Positions 16,366 to 24,642 of a stretch of DNA of 64,000 nucleotides are shown piece after piece; position 1 is the stretch's first letter; each line of letters opens with the position of its first letter. Both the position numbers and the translations under genes were made by a program. Where the stretch lies: the NCBI RefSeq assembly GCF_030406605.1, contig NZ_CP129104.1, forward strand, positions 942,072-1,006,071, read 5' to 3'. This stretch comes from Curtobacterium sp. 458 (GTDB lineage: Bacteria > Actinomycetota > Actinomycetes > Actinomycetales > Microbacteriaceae). Under the pieces are notes generated by a model that was not told where the DNA came from, did no database searches, and saw nothing but the letters and a program-made list of their open reading frames with translations.

Positions 16366-17082
16366 TCAGGCGCCGTGTGACGCGTCGGCGCGCGACCGGA
16401 CCCGCACGTTGTCGATGTGCACACGCATCGCCGACACCGCCGCCGACGGGCTGATCGCGAGCGCGTCGAGGATCGACCGGTGCTCCGCCACCGCACGCGA
16501 GGTGTCGTCGTCCCCACCCCCGACGATCTGCCGCATCCGGTGCACGCGCGTGGTGATGATCTCGGACATCTCCTCGAGGAACGGGTTGTGCGTCGCGTCG
16601 AAGAGCACCTGGTGGAAGTCCCAGTCGCTGCGGAAGAAGCGGGCCATGAGTTCGTCGGGCACCGTCCCGACCTCGATCGCGGCGACCTCGGCGGCGACGT
16701 CGGACTGCACCGCGAGCGCGGCGTCGAGCCGGGTCCGGAGCGCCTCGACGTCCCCGCGCGCGGCGAGTTCGACGGCGCCGCTCTCGACGATGAGCCGGGC
16801 GTCGAACAGCGCCTCGAGCTGGTCGCCGGCGAGGGGCGGGGCGACGCGGTACCCCTTGTTCGCCTCGCGGGTGACGAGTCCGGTCCGCTCGAGCTGGACG
16901 AGCGCCTCACGCACCGGCGTGGGCGAGACGCCGAGGGTCCGGGCGAGCCCGTCGATCGACAGGCGCATGCCCGGCTCGACGTCGTGGCCCATGAGGAACT
17001 CGAGCACGCGGTCGTACACCCGGTCGCGCAGTCCGAGCTGCGTGATCCGCTCACTGCCGAACCCGGCCATGGTGCTCGTCAT
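16366..17082 (-). CDS. GntR-family regulator, FCD subfamily
   Basis: A 238-residue repressor-type protein. The winged HTH spans about residues 18-82 (LRDRVYDRVLEFL, RLSIDGLARTLGVSPTPVREAL, RTGLVTREANKGYRV). The FCD all-helical ligand domain follows (LFDARLIVESGAVELAA; metal-site residues in DWDFHQVLF and the late His in RAVAEHRSILDAL). It most likely controls the adjacent sugar-acid operon in response to a sugar acid or a phosphate ester. ATG 17082 follows a TATGAT box by 6 nt, so it is probably leaderless. Confidence 0.92.
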   Translation of the reverse strand: MTSTMAGFGSERITQLGLRDRVYDRVLEFLMGHDVEPGMRLSIDGLARTLGVSPTPVREALVQLERTGLVTREANKGYRVAPPLAGDQLEALFDARLIVESGAVELAARGDVEALRTRLDAALAVQSDVAAEVAAIEVGTVPDELMARFFRSDWDFHQVLFDATHNPFLEEMSEIITTRVHRMRQIVGGGDDDTSRAVAEHRSILDALAISPSAAVSAMRVHIDNVRVRSRADASHGA

Positions 17083-17088
17083 GGTCCG

Positions 17089-17094
17089 ATCATA
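17089..17094 (-). promoter_or_regulatory. -10 box, leaderless promoter of the GntR gene
   Basis: TATGAT on the minus strand, 6 nt before the ATG at 17082. Confidence 0.6.
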
Positions 17095-17126
17095 GAGAAT
17101 CGACGATCACGGAACGTGACCTGGAA

Positions 17127-17172
17127 CCGGGCGGGAGGCCCGTGGCGGCGCCGCCACGGGACTCCCGTCCGG
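17127..17172. repeat. Family A palindrome, copy A3
   Basis: Two 23-nt arms (17127-17149 and 17150-17172) meet without a loop and differ at two positions. It lies 12 nt past the stop of the GNAT gene on the minus strand, as a terminator would. Confidence 0.75.
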
Positions 17173-17184
17173 CCGGTGGTCCCG

Positions 17185-18291
17185 TCAGACTGCCGGCCGG
17201 TCCGGCACCTGGGCGAAGCGGATCGCACCGCGATCACGCACCCGGAACCCGAGGTGCTCGTACAGGGCGATCGCACCCGTGTTGGTCGCCGCGGCGTGCA
17301 GCATCGGCGTCTCGCCGCGCTCCCGGATGCCGTGTGCCACCGCGAGCACGAGTCGCCGTCCGAGCCCCTGGCCGCGGAACCCCGGGTCCGTGCACACCGC
17401 GCTGATCTCGGTCCACCCCGGCGGGTGCAGGCGCTCCCCGGCCATCGCGACGAGTCGGCCCTCGCGGCGGATGCCGAGGTACGTACCGAGCTCGATCGTG
17501 CGCGGGAGGAACGGACCGGGCTTCGTCCTGGTGACGAGGTCGAGCATCTCGGGGACGTCGTCGGGCGTCAGCTCGACCGCCTCGGAGTCCGGGTCGCCGA
17601 GGACCGCCTCTCCCGTGAGCTGCACGCCCCCGGCGCCCTCCAGTTCGTGCCAGCCGGACGGCAGCACCGCGGACGGGTCGACGCGGAACCCGGCGCCGGG
17701 CCCGAGGAGGGCAGCGACGTCCGCCCAGTCCTGGTCCGTCGGGTGCACCGGCACTCCGGTCCACACCGAGACGTCCGGCAGGTAGCGCACGATCTCGCCC
17801 CGGCGCTCGGCGAACCGGGCGTGGGCGCCGTTGAGGGACGCGAGCGCGGGGTTGTCGAGCATCCGCGTCGGTGTGCCGTCGTCGGCGGTCGTGAGGTCGA
17901 GGGTGCGGACGGCCGCACCGCGGGGGTCGGGTGCGAAGCCGCGGTCCTCGAGGAGCCGTCGGGTGCCGTCCGCGAGTCCGGCGGTGTCGACCACGAGCGC
18001 CGATGCGTACCGGGCGGTGGCGGTCGCGACCACGGCGTCGACGAGCGCGCCGTCGGCGCCGGGTGCACCGTCCGCTCGGTCGTCCGTCACCCGCAGTTCG
18101 ACCTCGCCCGGGTGCGTCAGTGCGCTGAGGTGCTCACCCGGGGCGCTCGACTCGACGACGGTGCCGTCGCGGCGGTCGTGGCGGTCGTGGCGGTCGTGGT
18201 CGTGGGTCCAGCGTTCGGCGCGCGGGTCGGCGGCAGCGGAACGGCGGACGGCGGATTCGGACACGGACACGGACACGGACGGGACGGTCAT
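17185..18291 (-). CDS. GNAT-family N-acetyltransferase
   Basis: A 368-residue protein. The C-terminal half (about 245-360) is a GNAT domain: GERLHPPGWTEISAVCTD, the acetyl-CoA loop GFRGQGLGRRLV, and NTGAIALYEHLGFRVR. Residues about 140-220 look like a second, degenerate GNAT-like half, as in FR47-type proteins. The N-terminal 45 residues are low-complexity, Ser/Val repeats then THDHDRHDRHDRRDG, produced by tandem 6-bp and 9-bp DNA repeats. ATG 18291 is the first start after which the frame reads as protein, but a start beyond the repeats would also be possible. The substrate amine is unknown. Confidence 0.82.
   Translation of the reverse strand: MTVPSVSVSVSESAVRRSAAADPRAERWTHDHDRHDRHDRRDGTVVESSAPGEHLSALTHPGEVELRVTDDRADGAPGADGALVDAVVATATARYASALVVDTAGLADGTRRLLEDRGFAPDPRGAAVRTLDLTTADDGTPTRMLDNPALASLNGAHARFAERRGEIVRYLPDVSVWTGVPVHPTDQDWADVAALLGPGAGFRVDPSAVLPSGWHELEGAGGVQLTGEAVLGDPDSEAVELTPDDVPEMLDLVTRTKPGPFLPRTIELGTYLGIRREGRLVAMAGERLHPPGWTEISAVCTDPGFRGQGLGRRLVLAVAHGIRERGETPMLHAAATNTGAIALYEHLGFRVRDRGAIRFAQVPDRPAV
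18172..18198. repeat. Three tandem 9-bp units
   Basis: GCGGTCGTG occurs three times in tandem plus a partial unit, in frame within the GNAT gene N-terminal region, where it encodes HDR-type repeats. Confidence 0.8.
18259..18280. repeat. Tandem 6-bp units
   Basis: GGACAC is repeated 3.7 times close to the GNAT start codon, encoding Ser-Val repeats. It is in-frame, so copy-number change would only lengthen or shorten the protein. Confidence 0.8.
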
Positions 18292-18348
18292 GGGTCCAGT
18301 CTCCGGTCGGATCGTGGTGTCCGACGGATCGTTGCGGTGCGTGACGGA

Positions 18349-18354
18349 TACCCT
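18349..18354 (+). promoter_or_regulatory. -10 box, leaderless promoter
   Basis: TACCCT lies 6 nt before the GTG at 18361. Confidence 0.55.
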
Positions 18355-18360
18355 GCTGGC

Positions 18361-18720
18361 GTGACCTCGCAACAGGCTCGTCCGCAGGTGGTGACCGTGT
18401 CGGTCGTGCTCTGGGCCGTGTGGCTCGTGGGCTGCGTGCTCGCGTCGGTGATCGGCTTCGTGGAGTTCCCGGCGAGCGCCCTCGTGACCGTGATCTCCGT
18501 CGTGCTCTCACTGGTGATCTGGGCGCTCGTCGCCTGGGCCGTGCTGCGGGTCCGGCGCGGCTCGGCGACCGCGCGCATCGTGCTCGTGGTGGTCGCGGCG
18601 GCTCGGGCGCTCCTGAGCATCGGCGACGGCGCCTCGACGCTCCTGCTCGTCGCGCTGTCCGCGGTGGCAGCGGTCCTGCTGTTCGTGCCGGCGGCACGCC
18701 CGTTCTTCGTCCGGCGGTAG
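18361..18720 (+). CDS. Small four-helix membrane protein, unknown function
   Basis: A 119-residue protein with four hydrophobic segments (about 10-32, 36-58, 66-84 and 92-111) and an Arg-rich end. GTG 18361 is set by the leaderless -10 box. Its opening (VVLWAVWLVG) and its close (LFVPAARPFFVRR) resemble those of the 150-residue protein at 40516, so they may be paralogues. No known function. Confidence 0.75.
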   Translation: MTSQQARPQVVTVSVVLWAVWLVGCVLASVIGFVEFPASALVTVISVVLSLVIWALVAWAVLRVRRGSATARIVLVVVAAARALLSIGDGASTLLLVALSAVAAVLLFVPAARPFFVRR

Positions 18721-18742
18721 CGTCCGGCGACCCTTGGTCCCA

Positions 18743-18810
18743 CGGAACGCGCGCGTTTCGACGAACCACCGGTCGATCGACGCGTGCGCCGTCGGACTGC
18801 GCGTGTTCCG
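18743..18810. repeat. Family B palindrome, copy B2 (degenerate)
   Basis: The left arm 18743-18762 (core GAACGCGCGCGTTTCG) and the right arm 18791-18810 pair imperfectly. The central core CACCGGTCGATCGACG (18767-18782) is identical to that of copy B1 (450-465). It again lies between two convergent genes. Confidence 0.75.
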
Positions 18811-18824
18811 CCGACTCGCCCGGC

Positions 18825-19712
18825 CTACCCCCGCGTGCGCGCCAGCCTCCGGTTGAGGGCACCGTTCAGCAGGGCCACGAGCAGCCCCACCGCGAACACG
18901 AGGGTCCCGAAGCAGAGCACCTGGGGCGGCATCCCGGCCTTCGCGGCGCCGTACACGAACAGCGGGAACGTGACCGACGGCCCGGCGACGAACGACGTGA
19001 TCACGTAGTCGTCGATCGACATCGCGAGCGCCAACAGCCCCGCAGCGAGCATGCCCGGCGCGAGGAGCGGCAGCGTGACGAGCCGGAACGCCTGGAACGG
19101 CGTTGCACCGAGGTCACCCGCCGCTTCCTCGAGCACCTTCGACGTCCCGGCGATCCGCGCCCGGAGGACCACCACGACGTACGCCACGTCGAAGGCCACG
19201 TGGGTGATGAGGATGGTCCAGAACCCGGTGCCGAGGCCGACCGACAGGAAGAACGACAGCGACGCCGACCCGACGACGATCGACGGCGCCGCTATGTCGG
19301 CGAAGACGATCGAGCTCACGATGCCGCGGCCGGGGAAGCGGTAGCGCTCCAGGGCGAGGGCGAGCGGCAGACCGATCGCCACGGAGACGACCGCCGCCAG
19401 GAACGCGACGAGCACCGACGTCCCGAAGGCCGCCCCGAGCCCGGAGACGTTCCAGAGGTTCTGGTACCAGTACGTCGTGAAGCCGTTCCAGGCGAAGGTC
19501 AGGCGGTTGGTCGGGGCGTCGTTGAACGAGTACGCGACCATGGAGACGATCGGGACGAGGGTGATCGCGATGACGACCCAGTAGACGATCGCGAGCCACG
19601 GCCCGCGGCGTTGGGCCCCACGACGACGGCGCTGCGGCCGGACGGCGGTGCCGGCCGAGACGGGCGAGAGGGGTGCGGTCGACCCCGGACGGGTCGGTGT
19701 GACGGCGGTCAT
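18825..19712 (-). CDS. potC: Polyamine-type ABC transporter permease (PotC-like)
   Basis: A 295-residue inner-membrane permease with six predicted helices. The EAA loop that contacts the ATPase is LEEAAGDLGATPFQAFRLVTLPLLAPG. The first 35 residues are Arg/Pro-rich and cytoplasmic. It is the last gene of the ALDH-potA-potD-potB-potC operon, and its ATG overlaps the potB stop. With its partners it imports spermidine, putrescine or a similar cation. Confidence 0.88.
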   Translation of the reverse strand: MTAVTPTRPGSTAPLSPVSAGTAVRPQRRRRGAQRRGPWLAIVYWVVIAITLVPIVSMVAYSFNDAPTNRLTFAWNGFTTYWYQNLWNVSGLGAAFGTSVLVAFLAAVVSVAIGLPLALALERYRFPGRGIVSSIVFADIAAPSIVVGSASLSFFLSVGLGTGFWTILITHVAFDVAYVVVVLRARIAGTSKVLEEAAGDLGATPFQAFRLVTLPLLAPGMLAAGLLALAMSIDDYVITSFVAGPSVTFPLFVYGAAKAGMPPQVLCFGTLVFAVGLLVALLNGALNRRLARTRG

Positions 19713-20623
19713 ACGAGGTCCTCGAGGTCGTCGGTGCCGGACACCCGGGCGTAGATGAACAGGATGATGCCGAGCACGACCATGAGCACGGTCGAGAGCG
19801 CGGCGGCGACGTTGTACTGCTGGTTGCCGGAGTAGGCGTCCTGGATCGCCTGACCGATCGTGTACGTGTTCGTTCCGCCCAGGAGCGCCGAGTTCACCGG
19901 GTCGCCCACGCAGTCGATGAACACGAGCAGCACCCCGGCGAAGATGCCCGATCGCGACAGGGGCAGCGTGGTGTGCCAGAACGCGCGGAACCTCCCCGCG
20001 TAGAGGTCGTTGGCGGCCTCACCGAGCCGCGGGTCGATCCGCTCGAGCGCCGCGTAGATCGGCAGCACCATGAACGCGAGGTCGTTGTAGGCGTTGCCGA
20101 AGATGACCGCGCCGGAGGTCCCGAGGATGTGGAAGTCCTTCCCGGCGAGTCCGATCGCCTGCAGCGTCGTCACGACCGGGCCCTGCGACGCGAGCACGAA
20201 CGCCCACATGTCGGTGCGGATCACGAAGGACACCAGGAAGCTGATGAACACGAGCATGAGCAGCGGGTTCTTCCAGCGCGGCGACACCCGGAACGCGATG
20301 AAGTAGGCCACCGGGTACCCGACGAGGATGGTCGCGATCGTGGCAGCGACGCCGTACCAGAGCGACCGGAGCAGGAACGTCAGGTACGGCACCTGCGGGT
20401 CGACGAAGAGCGACGAGTAGATCCCGACGTTCCACGTGAACGTGTACCCGTCGTCCGGGTTGCCCGACATGAGCGAGACGATGAGCCCCGACACGAGCGG
20501 GATGACGAAGAACACGCAGAGGTAGGCCGTGCCGACGATCCCGAGCAGGAACGGCACCCGGAGCCGACGACGCCCCGGCCCCGTGCCGACCCCCGCGATC
20601 GCGGCGGTCCCGACCGCGGTCAC
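19709..20623 (-). CDS. potB: Polyamine-type ABC transporter permease (PotB-like)
   Basis: A 304-residue permease with six helices and the EAA loop LGEAANDLYAGRFRAFWHTTLPLSRSG. It is the heterodimer partner of PotC. The start is GTG 20623 within a GTGA overlap with the potD stop; no better start with a ribosome site is seen, so translation is coupled. The FIAF and NPLLMLVFISFLVSFVIRT segments are typical of PotB. Confidence 0.87.
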   Translation of the reverse strand: MTAVGTAAIAGVGTGPGRRRLRVPFLLGIVGTAYLCVFFVIPLVSGLIVSLMSGNPDDGYTFTWNVGIYSSLFVDPQVPYLTFLLRSLWYGVAATIATILVGYPVAYFIAFRVSPRWKNPLLMLVFISFLVSFVIRTDMWAFVLASQGPVVTTLQAIGLAGKDFHILGTSGAVIFGNAYNDLAFMVLPIYAALERIDPRLGEAANDLYAGRFRAFWHTTLPLSRSGIFAGVLLVFIDCVGDPVNSALLGGTNTYTIGQAIQDAYSGNQQYNVAAALSTVLMVVLGIILFIYARVSGTDDLEDLV

Positions 20624-21831
20624 GACTGCACCACCGCGTTGAAGATGCTGTTCCACTCCGAGTACTCGTCGTAGTTCTCGAACACCCGGAACTCGTGGGA
20701 GCGGGCGAGGACGTCCTCCGACGGGAACACGAGCGGGCTGTCGGCGACGGTGGGGTCCTCGAGGACGTCCCGCACGTAGTCCTCGGCCGCAGGGACCGGA
20801 CAGACGTAGTTCACGTAGTCCTCGACGATCCCGGCGATCTTCGGCGTGTAGTAGAAGTCCATCCACGCCAGGGCCGACACCGGGTTCGCGGCCTGCCTCG
20901 GGATCATGAGGTTGTCGTGCCACATCATCTGGCCTTCCTCGGGTGTGACGAACTCCAGGTGCTCGAACCCGGACTGCTGCGCCTGGAACACGTCGCCCGA
21001 CCAGGCCTGCGTGATCCAGGTGTCGCCGTTCTCGAGCTTGTTGATGTAGCTCTGGTCGTAGAACCCGGTGACGCTCGGCCGGAGCTTCCGCAGCCAGTCC
21101 TGGGCCTTCCGCCAGTCGGACGGGGTCGAGGTCTCGGGGTCGATCCCGTTCGCGAGGAGTCCGAGCGACCCCAGCTCGGTGTTGTCGCTCATCAGCCCGA
21201 CACGACCCCGGAAGGCCGGGTCGAGGAGGTCCTGGAAGGACGTGATCTCGCGGTCGATGTACTTCGGGTTGTAGGCGAGCCCGGTGAACCCGGTCTGCCA
21301 CACCACCGAGTGCTTGTTGTCCGGGTCGTACGTCGGGTTCTTCACCGAGTCACCGGCGTGCTTCGCGAAGTTCGGCAGCCGCGCGTGGTCGAGTTCGCAC
21401 ACGAACCCGTTCTTGATCATCTGCGTCAGCTCGAACCCGTTGGTCATCACGACGAGGTCGTACCCGGTCGCGCCCTGCGCGCGGAGGATCGGTGAGACGG
21501 TCGCGTAGAACGTCGCGTTGTCCTGGATCACCGCCTGGTAGTCGACCGAGATCCCGGTGGCTTGCTCGAAGAGCTGGATCGACTCGGACTTGCCCTTGTC
21601 GGAGTCGATGTAGAGCGGCCAGTTCGCGAAGTTGAGCTGCTTGGTCGCCTTCGCGTCGGCCCAGAACCGTTGCCAGTCGACCTCGGTGCCGGCGAGCGAG
21701 GCAGCGGATCCCTTGATGCTGCACCCGGCGAGGAGCGCGGCGACGGCCGCGGCCCCGCCGCCAGCGAGGAACCCGCGTCGGCTGACGCGCGCGGACGTCA
21801 GTCCGCGGACCAGGTCGGGTCGGCTGGTCAC
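20620..21831 (-). CDS. potD: Polyamine-type ABC substrate-binding lipoprotein (PotD-like)
   Basis: A 403-residue exported protein. The N-terminus has a twin-arginine-like SRRGFLAGG followed by a hydrophobic stretch and a lipobox LLAGCS, so it is probably a Tat-exported lipoprotein. The mature part has PotD-type blocks (LNFANWPLYID, GYDLVVMTNGFELTQMI, FTGLAYNPKYI, GVYxQSYI-like GFYDQSYINKLENGDTWITQAWSGD). It captures the polyamine outside the cell. Start GTG 21831 overlaps the potA stop (GTGA). Confidence 0.88.
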   Translation of the reverse strand: MTSRPDLVRGLTSARVSRRGFLAGGGAAAVAALLAGCSIKGSAASLAGTEVDWQRFWADAKATKQLNFANWPLYIDSDKGKSESIQLFEQATGISVDYQAVIQDNATFYATVSPILRAQGATGYDLVVMTNGFELTQMIKNGFVCELDHARLPNFAKHAGDSVKNPTYDPDNKHSVVWQTGFTGLAYNPKYIDREITSFQDLLDPAFRGRVGLMSDNTELGSLGLLANGIDPETSTPSDWRKAQDWLRKLRPSVTGFYDQSYINKLENGDTWITQAWSGDVFQAQQSGFEHLEFVTPEEGQMMWHDNLMIPRQAANPVSALAWMDFYYTPKIAGIVEDYVNYVCPVPAAEDYVRDVLEDPTVADSPLVFPSEDVLARSHEFRVFENYDEYSEWNSIFNAVVQS

Positions 21832-23015
21832 GCGACCGCTCCTGCGGTCGCCGGTGCGGACTGGAGGCCCGGATCGCCCTGGGCGGGGACGGTCGCCTCG
21901 GACGCGGGGCGCGCCTCCAGGCCGAACCCGTGGTCGACGCCCCACGTGAGCCAGACCTCGGTTCCTCTGGCGATCCGTGGGCCGCCCTTCGAGTTCTGCG
22001 CGAAGACGGAGACCTGCCCGGCCCCGGGGACGTCCACGAGGTACTGCGTGCTGACGCCGGAGAACGAGACGTCCACGACCCGTCCGGGCCCGAGGATGTT
22101 CCGGCCGGCTTCCGGGGACGGCTCCGCCGTGCGGATCTTGAGCTTCTCGGGGCGGACGCCGACGACCACGCGTCCGGAGGTCGCGACGGCCCGGGCGGTG
22201 GGGACCGCGAGGGTGCCGGCCTCGGTCGTCACGACGAGGAGCTCGCCGTCGGTGCCCCGGACCTCGCCCTCGAGCAGGTTCGACTGGCCGAGGAAGTTCG
22301 CGACGAAGGCGGTGCGCGGGAGTTCGTAGAGCTCCTGCGGGCTGCCCATCTGCTCGATGCGCCCGCCGTTCATGACGGCGACCGTGTCGGCCATCGTCAT
22401 CGCTTCCTCTTGGTCGTGGGTGACATGCAGGAACGTGAGGCCGACCTCGGCCTGGATTGACTTCAGCTCGAACTGCATCTGGTGGCGGAGCTTGAGGTCG
22501 AGCGCGCCGAGCGGCTCGTCGAGGAGCAGGAGCGCGGGACGGTTGACGATCGCACGGGCGAGGGCGACGCGCTGCTGCATGCCGCCGGAGAGCTGCGCCG
22601 GACGCTTCGACGCCGAGCCCTCCAGCTCGACCAGCCGGAGTGCCTCGGTCGCCTTCGTCACCGGGTCCGGGATGCGCCGTCGCTTCAGGCCGAACGCGAC
22701 GTTCTCGAGCACGCTCATGTGCGGGAAGAGCGCGTAGTTCTGGAACACCGTGTTGACCGGCCGCTGGTACGGCTTCGTGTCGGTGACGTCCTTCCCGCCG
22801 ATCGTGATCGTGCCGCTCGTGGGTTCCTCGAGCCCGGCGACGAGCCGCAGCGTGGTGGTCTTGCCGCAGCCGGACGGGCCGAGCAGGGCGAAGAACGACC
22901 CGGCGGGCACCGTGAGGTCGAGCGAGTCGACCGCGGTGTGGCCCGGGAAGGCCTTGGTGATCCGGTCGAGCCGCAGATCGGCCCCCGATTCGGCGAACGT
23001 GCCGGTCATTGCCAT
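21828..23015 (-). CDS. potA: Polyamine-type ABC transporter ATP-binding protein (PotA-like)
   Basis: A 395-residue ATPase. Walker A is LLGPSGCGKTTTLR, the Q-loop VFQNYALFPHM, the signature LSGGMQQRVALARAI, Walker B LLLLDEPLGALD, and the H-loop Thr-His lies in LHVTHDQEEAM. The C-terminal about 130 residues form the TOBE-type regulatory domain of the CUT1/Pot class. AGGAGG precedes ATG 23015. It follows the aldehyde dehydrogenase gene by 36 nt. Confidence 0.93.
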   Translation of the reverse strand: MAMTGTFAESGADLRLDRITKAFPGHTAVDSLDLTVPAGSFFALLGPSGCGKTTTLRLVAGLEEPTSGTITIGGKDVTDTKPYQRPVNTVFQNYALFPHMSVLENVAFGLKRRRIPDPVTKATEALRLVELEGSASKRPAQLSGGMQQRVALARAIVNRPALLLLDEPLGALDLKLRHQMQFELKSIQAEVGLTFLHVTHDQEEAMTMADTVAVMNGGRIEQMGSPQELYELPRTAFVANFLGQSNLLEGEVRGTDGELLVVTTEAGTLAVPTARAVATSGRVVVGVRPEKLKIRTAEPSPEAGRNILGPGRVVDVSFSGVSTQYLVDVPGAGQVSVFAQNSKGGPRIARGTEVWLTWGVDHGFGLEARPASEATVPAQGDPGLQSAPATAGAVA

Positions 23016-23051
23016 GGTGCCTCCTGCTGGTGCGCGGGTCGGGTCCGGTGG

Positions 23052-24497
23052 TCAGCCGGTGTAAGACATGACGTGCTTGATGCGGGTGTAGTCGTCGAAC
23101 CCGTACTGCGACAGGTCCTTGCCGTAGCCGGAGTGCCGGAAGCCGCCGTGCGGCATCTCGGCGACGATCGGGATGTGCGTGTTGATCCACACGCAGCCGA
23201 AGTCGAGGTCGCGGGAGCACCGCATCGCCCGTGCGTGGTCGGTGGTCCACACCGAGCTCGCGAGGCCGTACTCGACGTCGTTCGCCAGCCGGAGGGCCTC
23301 GTCCTCGGTCCGGAAGCGCTGGACCGTCTGGACCGGACCGAAGACCTCTTCCTGCACGATGCGGTCGTCCTGCCGGAGCCCGGAGACGATCGTGGCCTCG
23401 TGGTGGAACCCGCGGTCGCCGATCCGGTGGCCGCCCGTCTCGACCGTGGCGTGGTCGGGGAGGGAGTCGAGGAACGAACGGACCTGCGCGAGCTGGCCGG
23501 CGTTGTTCACCGGGCCGAAGGCGGGGTCGGCGACGTCGGGGCCGGTGCGGGCGTTCGCGTGCGCCTCGGCGACGAGGGCCGCGACGAACTCGTCGTGGAT
23601 GCCGTCCTGCACGAGCAGCCGGGTGGCGGCGGTGCAGTCCTGTCCGGCGTTGAAGAACCCCGCGGCGACGATCCCGGCGACCGCGGACGGGATGTCGGCG
23701 TCGTCGAACACGATGACGGGTGCCTTGCCGCCGAGTTCGAGGTGCGTGCGCTTCAGGTCGGTCGCGGCGGCACGGGCGACCTGCACGCCGGCGCGGACCG
23801 AGCCGGTGATGCTCACCAGCTGGGGAGTCGGGTGGTCGATCATCGCGGCACCGGTCGTCCGGTCGCCGAGCACGACGTTGAGGACGCCCGGCGGCAGGAA
23901 CTCGGCGGCGACCTCGGCGAGCAGCAGCGTCGAGAGCGGCGTGGTGTCGCTCGGCTTGAGCACGGTCGTGTTCCCCGCGGCGATCGCCGGGGCGAACTTC
24001 CACACCGCCATGTTGAGCGGGTAGTTCCACGGCGTGACCTGCGCGACGACGCCGATGGGCTCGCGTCGGACGAACGACGTGTGGTCGGGCAGGTACTCGC
24101 CGGCGCTCCGACCCTCGAGGTTCCGGGCCGCTCCGGCGAAGAAGCGGATCTGGTCGACGGACAGCAGGATCTCGTCCTGCACGAGGGTCGCCCGGGGCTT
24201 GCCCGTGTCCAGGGACTCGAGGTCGGCGAACTCCTCGGCACGCTGCTCCATCGCGTCGGCGATCCGGAACAGGGCGAGCTGGCGTTCGCCGGGGGTGGTG
24301 TGACGCCAGGTCGTGGACGCCTCGGCCGCGGCGGCGAACGCGGCGTCGACGTCTTCGGGGGTGGAGACGGGCGAGGTGCCGTACACGTGCTCGTCGGTGG
24401 GCGCGACGAGGTCCATCGTCGCGTCGCCGCGGGTCTCGACCTGCTCGCCCCCGACGAAGTTCCGGAGCACCCGCGTGGCTGTGTCACTGTCCAGCAT
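23052..24497 (-). CDS. Gamma-aminobutyraldehyde-type NAD dehydrogenase
   Basis: A 481-residue aldehyde dehydrogenase. The catalytic Cys lies in FFNAGQDCTAATR, the general-base Glu in LELGGKAPVIVFDDADI, and VTPWNYPLNMAVWK and GFRHSGYGKDLS are family motifs. The best functional match from context is oxidation of 4-aminobutanal (from putrescine) to GABA, like PatD/PuuC; betaine aldehyde is a possible alternative. It is the first gene of the Pot import operon. ATG 24497 is 7 nt downstream of a CAGTAT box, so it may be leaderless. The AsnC-type regulator is divergent across 145 bp. Confidence 0.88.
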   Translation of the reverse strand: MLDSDTATRVLRNFVGGEQVETRGDATMDLVAPTDEHVYGTSPVSTPEDVDAAFAAAAEASTTWRHTTPGERQLALFRIADAMEQRAEEFADLESLDTGKPRATLVQDEILLSVDQIRFFAGAARNLEGRSAGEYLPDHTSFVRREPIGVVAQVTPWNYPLNMAVWKFAPAIAAGNTTVLKPSDTTPLSTLLLAEVAAEFLPPGVLNVVLGDRTTGAAMIDHPTPQLVSITGSVRAGVQVARAAATDLKRTHLELGGKAPVIVFDDADIPSAVAGIVAAGFFNAGQDCTAATRLLVQDGIHDEFVAALVAEAHANARTGPDVADPAFGPVNNAGQLAQVRSFLDSLPDHATVETGGHRIGDRGFHHEATIVSGLRQDDRIVQEEVFGPVQTVQRFRTEDEALRLANDVEYGLASSVWTTDHARAMRCSRDLDFGCVWINTHIPIVAEMPHGGFRHSGYGKDLSQYGFDDYTRIKHVMSYTG

Positions 24498-24513
24498 GGC
24501 GGCGATACTGGCA

Positions 24514-24543
24514 CGGAATCCCCCGCTCCGGAAGAAGATTCCG
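24514..24543. promoter_or_regulatory. Inverted repeat in the aldehyde dehydrogenase/asnC intergenic region
   Basis: CGGAATC (24514-24520) and GATTCCG (24537-24543) are perfect inverted 7-mers separated by 16 nt. A smaller pair, CCGT-AACA-ACGG, is at 24558-24569. The region serves divergent promoters, so these are candidate binding sites for the AsnC/Lrp protein. Confidence 0.45.
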
Positions 24544-24642
24544 CAGGTTGTGGAGAACCGTAACAACGGAAATCGTCGCGAAACATCGTGTTCACAACGA
24601 AATCCCTTGCGCGGCTCGGACACCGCTGCCATGCTGTCCGGC

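Noticed and set aside
18172..18280. Possible CRISPR-like array
   Set aside because: The units are 6 and 9 bp, lack unique spacers and lie inside a coding gene. No cas gene is present.
20620..24030. A 1136-codon minus-strand ORF
   Set aside because: It is the potD frame running on through potA and part of the aldehyde dehydrogenase in a shadow frame. The lipoprotein start at 21831 and Arg/Pro-rich translation upstream show it is not one protein.
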